Part shown: in pieces, positions 59,698-64,000 of the stretch
How the letters are laid out: each line of letters starts with the position of its first letter
Numbering within the stretch: the stretch's first letter is position 1
Notes under the pieces: model-generated
The model's database searches: none
What the model saw: the letters and a program-made list of their open reading frames with translations, nothing else
What the model was told of the DNA's origin: nothing
Assembly (NCBI RefSeq): GCF_036324505.1
Contig: NC_086357.1
Location: 27,682,293 to 27,746,292, forward strand
Length of the DNA stretch: 64,000 nucleotides
From: Eleginops maclovinus
Taxonomy: Eukaryota > Chordata > Actinopteri > Perciformes > Eleginopidae
Direction of reading: 5' to 3'
Program-made: the position numbers and the translations under genes

Positions 59698-62102
59698 TCA
59701 GCTGAAGGCCTCATCATCCGTATCTTCGATTAGCACCTTTGTGTCCTTTTTTGATCTGGAATTGGAGGGAAAAGCTTTAGTATTATTATCCTGCATTTCG
59801 ATGCATATTATTAGCATTTCTACAAATAGCTAAAGGGTACATTTGCTACCTTCAATGTGGATAAAGAAAATAGTGCTGATGATATGCTACATGTAGTCGA
59901 TGGAAGCGATCCCTTTCTCACTACAGAAGTGTGCAGCTTTATGTATTTGGATGCAGAATAAACTACACACTACATATTTATACTCTCTCCGGCCTAAAAA
60001 CAGAACCCTAGTTTGCTTGATTTGCATATTAAAGTAGCTTTGTTTCCCACAGTGCTGAGATTTTTAAAAACAAGTTCCACTAGAGACTCACTCCACCTGT
60101 CAGTGTGCTGTTGAGCTAGCGAGCGTTAGCTATCATGCTAACTATTAAATGATAGCTAGCTGCTAGCTACGTTTCCATCTACCTGTGAAAACATTCATAC
60201 TGAAGGTAAATTCTACAGTTTATAATAACTCTGAACGGAGACAAAGGTCCACAGTGCTGACATTTTTAAAAACAAGTGAAACTAGTGACATCAAACCTGT
60301 CAGTGTGCTATTTAGCTAGCAAACCTTAGCAATCAAGCTAACTAGCGAGCATTAGCTATCTATCGTTCAAACTACCTAGCTAATGTTAGCTTTTGGCTTT
60401 ACATGCTAACGATCACTATAGCACAAGATAGTTTGTCTACTCAATATCTTACAAGCTAAATGATCGAGCTAGCTATTGCTAAATGTCTCTCATTATTTAA
60501 ATTAGAATCTGTTTTTTAATTCCTGAAAACTAATGATGAAATCAGTGTGGAATCCCTGTTTTCAGCCGGACAGGCCGGTCTCATGCCGCTGTTTGATCTT
60601 TATGATAGCTTTTACCTTAAATGTGCATTTCCAATTTGATTTCTATTTTTATTTAGGAAGTTGAAAACGTGAGGTGGACAGTGAAAGCACCAGGGACCAT
60701 AAACGCATCCTGACAAAGCCTGGTGTATTTCATAAATGTGTTTCATGGAAAACAAATTCCAACCACCCGTTGACAAGGCATCAGATTTTGTGCGCGGTAA
60801 CTTGGACTTCTGATCCTCTGAGTTCCTTAATCAGACTGACATAAAGCGTGTGAGTGTCTTACTGTGAGGCGGACAGCAGGGGGCGCCGCAGAGACAGGCT
60901 GTACGACCTCTTCCACGTCTTCTTGCCCGAGCGGTTGCGGACGCCGTCGTCCTGATCCATCATCTGCTCCAGCAGCGTCTGGTCGTCGGCGTTCAGCGGG
61001 GCCACGGAGATGTCCCGTACCGCCCGGAACTCACCGCAGTTATTCAGGTGTTCGTTCTCCAGGCGGAAGAAGTTCCACACGAAGCGCCTGCGGGGAGAGA
61101 GAGGGAGACGGTGAATGATACACATCCCTTTAAACGTGTTGCTGATTACTTAGGGCTGCCATTACCTGGCTCTATCCTGCACATTTACCTATGATCCACC
61201 TGCAGGATTTCTGTTGGTCGTTTATTTGATATCACTCTAAGGGATACGATATTAAAAACATACCTTGTTTTTATTTTCAATACTTTAGGAAGTCTGAACA
61301 TGCGTGTTGTGTTTGAGAATGCTTTGGCAGTACTGCATGTCATTATGGTCACGCCACGTTATTTGAATGTGAGATTTTAATGTAACGGGGGGGGGGGGGG
61401 GGGGGGGTTATATTCCTTTCAAACACACATTATTGGTATGCAGTAAGGTAAAGGGAAATGTTTCTGTATTTGTACTTATGGGATATACTTATTACATACA
61501 TGTGAGGGTTTATGCTCCCTGCAGCTCTCCTGCTGCAGGGCGTGTTGTCGTTGTCTCAGTCATGTATGTGTTAGAGTAAACATTTGATAAAAGGAGGGAA
61601 CATTTGATCCCTGTTGTCCAGTTAGACGCTCCCTGTGTGTGTCTTCAGGTGTGTGTAAGCAGGAAGCAGTGTGACCCCCACCTGAAGACCTCCATGGGGG
61701 CGAGCACCGTGGAAACGATGTCGCCCACAGAGTGGATCTTCGTGGTGGTGGTGAGGGAGATCTGGATCGTCCAGGCAAAACGCAGAATCACATCTTCGAT
61801 GATCGCACAGTAGTAGTACGCCTGGAGACACGGGGGGGGGGGGGGGGGGGGGGGGGGGTTAGGTGTAAAATAAATACAGGTAAAATAAATCCTGGTGTAG
61901 TGTGTTGAAGCTGTCCTCTCAGAAGCTCAGTGTACCTTGTGAGGGTAAACGATCTCCTCTCTCAGGAAGGTGTTCTCTCCGGCGCCGCGGTCGAACAGAC
62001 CCCAGTCCATACGCAGATCCCAGATCAGAGTGTAGAGCGAGCTGATGCTGGAGAACACCACCAGCAGGTAGAAGAACATGTCAGCGTCCGTGTGGCCCTG
62101 CT
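59698..62102 (-). CDS. xpr1: XPR1 phosphate exporter, last four coding exons (5' part lies beyond 64000)
   Basis: XPR1 is a plasma-membrane inorganic phosphate exporter with an N-terminal SPX inositol-pyrophosphate sensor and a C-terminal EXS domain. Visible minus-strand exons are 61936-62102, 61682-61821, 60863-61087 and 59698-59755, which join in frame. They encode the end of the EXS domain: [19 protein letters not shown] (hydrophobic segment), [46 protein letters not shown], then [20 protein letters not shown] and the cytosolic tail [16 protein letters not shown], ending [15 protein letters not shown]. The first visible exon starts in phase needing one upstream base. I find no further xpr1 exon up to 64000, so the SPX part is outside. 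Which fish paralogue (a or b) is not decidable. Confidence 0.93.
60045..60480. repeat. About 200-bp tandem duplication rich in GCTAGC/TTAGC, xpr1 last intron
   Basis: CACAGTGCTGAGATTTTTAA at 60050 recurs about 200 bp later as CACAGTGCTGACATTTTTAA. Both are followed by CCTGTCAGTGTGCT and a run of GCTAGC, GTTAGC and GCTAAC words continuing to 60480. Confidence 0.75.
61387..61407. repeat. Poly-G run (21) in an xpr1 intron
   Basis: Homopolymer between the last-but-one and previous exon; length uncertain. Confidence 0.9.
61832..61858. repeat. Poly-G run (27) next to an xpr1 acceptor
   Basis: In the transcript it is a C27 tract ending ten bases before the exon at 61821 (C27 then GTGTCTCCAG). It forms the polypyrimidine tract. 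Length is likely uncertain. Confidence 0.9.
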
Positions 62103-62625
62103 CTGAAATCACACACAGGGAACACACACCAAAAGTGAGTCATTTCAAATGGTATCCCTGGTTCAAGGGAATATCGTTTCCTTGTCGATCGGAGTTGGAT
62201 TCTTTGCACTTTGGATTGAAGCGTAAACCAATTGAAATGTAATGTAAACTATATTCTGACATGAAGGAACTAAGTTGACCACCGGAGGGAGCCCTGCTGC
62301 CATGAATACACGGCAGTGATCCATTTCCATGGATTAGTATGTGGACCAATATCCAATGAAAGTACAGTCTGATAAAATATATCAAAAACCTCATTTAAAA
62401 ATCACTCACAGCGTAGTTTGTGTAGAATATATGTGTATAGGATGTCCTTTTTCAAATGTATTTTATAACTGGTGAATTTATCCAGCCTCAGATAAAGAGA
62501 AGTCACAAACATTTAAAAGGTATTTATTTTTGCACCTTCAGAATGAAAGGTAGCTATTTCAATTATGAAACTCCACAATCTAATGTTGCAGCACCGCCTT
62601 TAACACACTGGAGACCCTGACATCT

Positions 62626-62878
62626 GCATGTGTGTGTCTGCGTGTGTGTGTCTGCATGTGTGTGTATGCATGTGTGTGTCTGCATGTGTGTGTATGCATG
62701 TGTGTGTCTGCATGTGTGTGTCTGCATGTGTGTGTCTGCATGTGTGTGTGTGTGTGTATGCATGTGTGTGTCTGCATGTGTGTGTCTGCATGTGTGTGTC
62801 TGCATGTGTGTGTATGCATGTGTGTGTCTGCTTGTGTGTGTATGCATGTGTGTGTATGCATGTGTGTGCCACTGTCTG
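62626..62878. repeat. 14-bp minisatellite (CTGCATGTGTGTGT), about 17 units
   Basis: Regular 14-bp period with CTGC/ATGC variants and one GT-expanded unit near 62739-62758. It consists almost wholly of alternating purine-pyrimidine. The Cys/Val and Thr/His open frames across it are artefacts. Confidence 0.92.
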
Positions 62879-62946
62879 TATATGTGTGTGTCTGCACGAT
62901 CTCTGTGGGTGTGATTTGCATTGGGACATAACTCAGCACTGTGAGG

Positions 62947-62949
<3 letters not shown>

Positions 62950-63031
<82 letters not shown>
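62950..63031. repeat. (AC)41 microsatellite
   Basis: Perfect dinucleotide run in the xpr1 intron. Confidence 0.93.
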
Positions 63032-63032
<1 letters not shown>

Positions 63033-63351
63033 CTCCTCCGGCAGCCAGACAGACGCCGGGGAGCAGCGCTAACATCTCTAACGTAGAGTTACTGCCTGCT
63101 TTATACTCCGTGTGAGCGAGGGGACAAGAGGGTCTCGGCCGTAGATTAAACTCCGTCCTGCACAAAGACTCCCCTCACCGGAGGATATCCCACCGTGTGA
63201 CTCCCTCCAGCCGGAGAGGGAGGGAGTATTTAACCCTTCAGTGAGTGTGAGGCTGATGTGATGGTTATCCACCAGACCATTAAAGGCTAAACACCGGAGA
63301 GGGGCATTGATTGGACGCTCAGTAAGGGTTAACTGTGGTCACTTAGTCCTG

Positions 63352-63352
<1 letters not shown>

Positions 63353-63404
<52 letters not shown>
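63353..63404. repeat. (CA)26 microsatellite
   Basis: Perfect dinucleotide run in the xpr1 intron. The sequence between 63032 and 63352 shows no coding exon. Confidence 0.93.
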
Positions 63405-63405
<1 letters not shown>

Positions 63406-63558
63406 CAGTCTCATCAGTAGGTAACACTCGCGCTCCTATTGGCTAACGCTCTAATACAGTCTGTGCGGTTGACCAATCACAGCCAGCTAACTCCTGGTGT
63501 AAATATGAACTGCAGCAGGAGAGTTCAAGCCGAGAGCCATGTGTCTTTACCTTCATTG

Positions 63559-63663
<105 letters not shown>

Positions 63664-63753
63664 GTCAGAACATGAGATGAAGTTATAAAGCTGTCAGCTC
63701 ATCTCTATTCCAGCCGCGTCCAGCAGACATGTGTTCAGACCAGCGCCGGTAAT

Positions 63754-64000
63754 TACTCCTCCTCCTCCTCTTCATCCTTCTCTTGCTCCTCACCTCTTAT
63801 TCCCTTCCTCTCCTCCTCCTTTAACCTCTTCGTCCCTCCACCTTTCCTTCTCTTCTCGTCCCCCTGTCCTCTCATTTCCCCTCTTCTTCCTCTTGTCTCC
63901 TTCCCTGTAGCCTGCATCTCCTCTTCCTCTATAATCTGTCCTCTCATCTCTTCCATCTCTCCCTTCCTCTTCCTCTCCTCTGTCCTCCTCCTCTTCTTCC
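63754..64000. repeat. CT-rich (polypyrimidine) low-complexity tract, runs off the window
   Basis: Almost pure C/T with TCCTCCTC, CTTCCTCT and TCTCCTC words. The Glu/Arg-rich minus-strand frame over it is compositional. Confidence 0.85.

Noticed and set aside
63753..63956. Glu/Arg/Lys-rich minus-strand ORF
   Set aside because: Translation of a CT-rich low-complexity tract; no recognisable domain.

Overview
The window is nuclear DNA of a ray-finned (teleost) fish. The evidence is vertebrate multi-exon genes with mostly short GT-AG introns, very long CA/GT microsatellites, and fish-type dispersed repeats (L2-like LINE tails, a tRNA-derived SINE, a hAT transposon). No bacterial, plasmid or phage-like organisation is visible. 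I rebuilt gene models by hand by joining open stretches at splice sites that keep the reading frame and match remembered vertebrate family members.

Layout: (1) 1-2000 holds intergenic repeats, including a decayed LINE reverse transcriptase. (2) 2997-26964, minus strand, is a complete 19-exon zfr2 gene (zinc-finger, DZF-domain RNA-binding protein); its introns carry most of the transposons and tandem arrays. (3) 26965-29494 is the divergent zfr2/haus5 intergenic region, with a duplicated promoter-proximal segment, a SINE and a CTCF-like motif. (4) 29495-34968, plus strand, is a complete 19-exon haus5 (augmin subunit, about 656 aa). (5) 34969-37134 is intergenic and contains the sin3b promoter/leader with an NRF1-type palindrome and a 32-bp triplicated leader repeat. 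(6) 37135-55226, plus strand, is a complete 19-exon sin3b (Sin3 corepressor scaffold, about 1268 aa). (7) About 56700 to beyond 64000, minus strand, is the 3' part of xpr1 (phosphate exporter): the last four coding exons plus a long 3'UTR. sin3b and xpr1 converge.

The four genes are ordinary conserved vertebrate genes (RNA binding, spindle microtubule nucleation, transcriptional repression, phosphate export). There is no operon-like logic. ZFR2 and SIN3B are, from memory, both on human chromosome 19p, which fits an ancestral linkage.

The unusual content is in the non-coding DNA. The same 72-bp minisatellite appears at three loci, one interrupted by an L2 insertion. Arrays of a roughly 32-bp hairpin-prone unit lie in opposite orientations in introns 1 and 7 of zfr2. 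zfr2 exon 17 is bracketed by complementary TG and CA tracts, the upstream one (141 units) forming the splice acceptor. An inverted copy of the sin3b exon 6 acceptor region lies in intron 10. I did not find a convincing novel protein-coding system.
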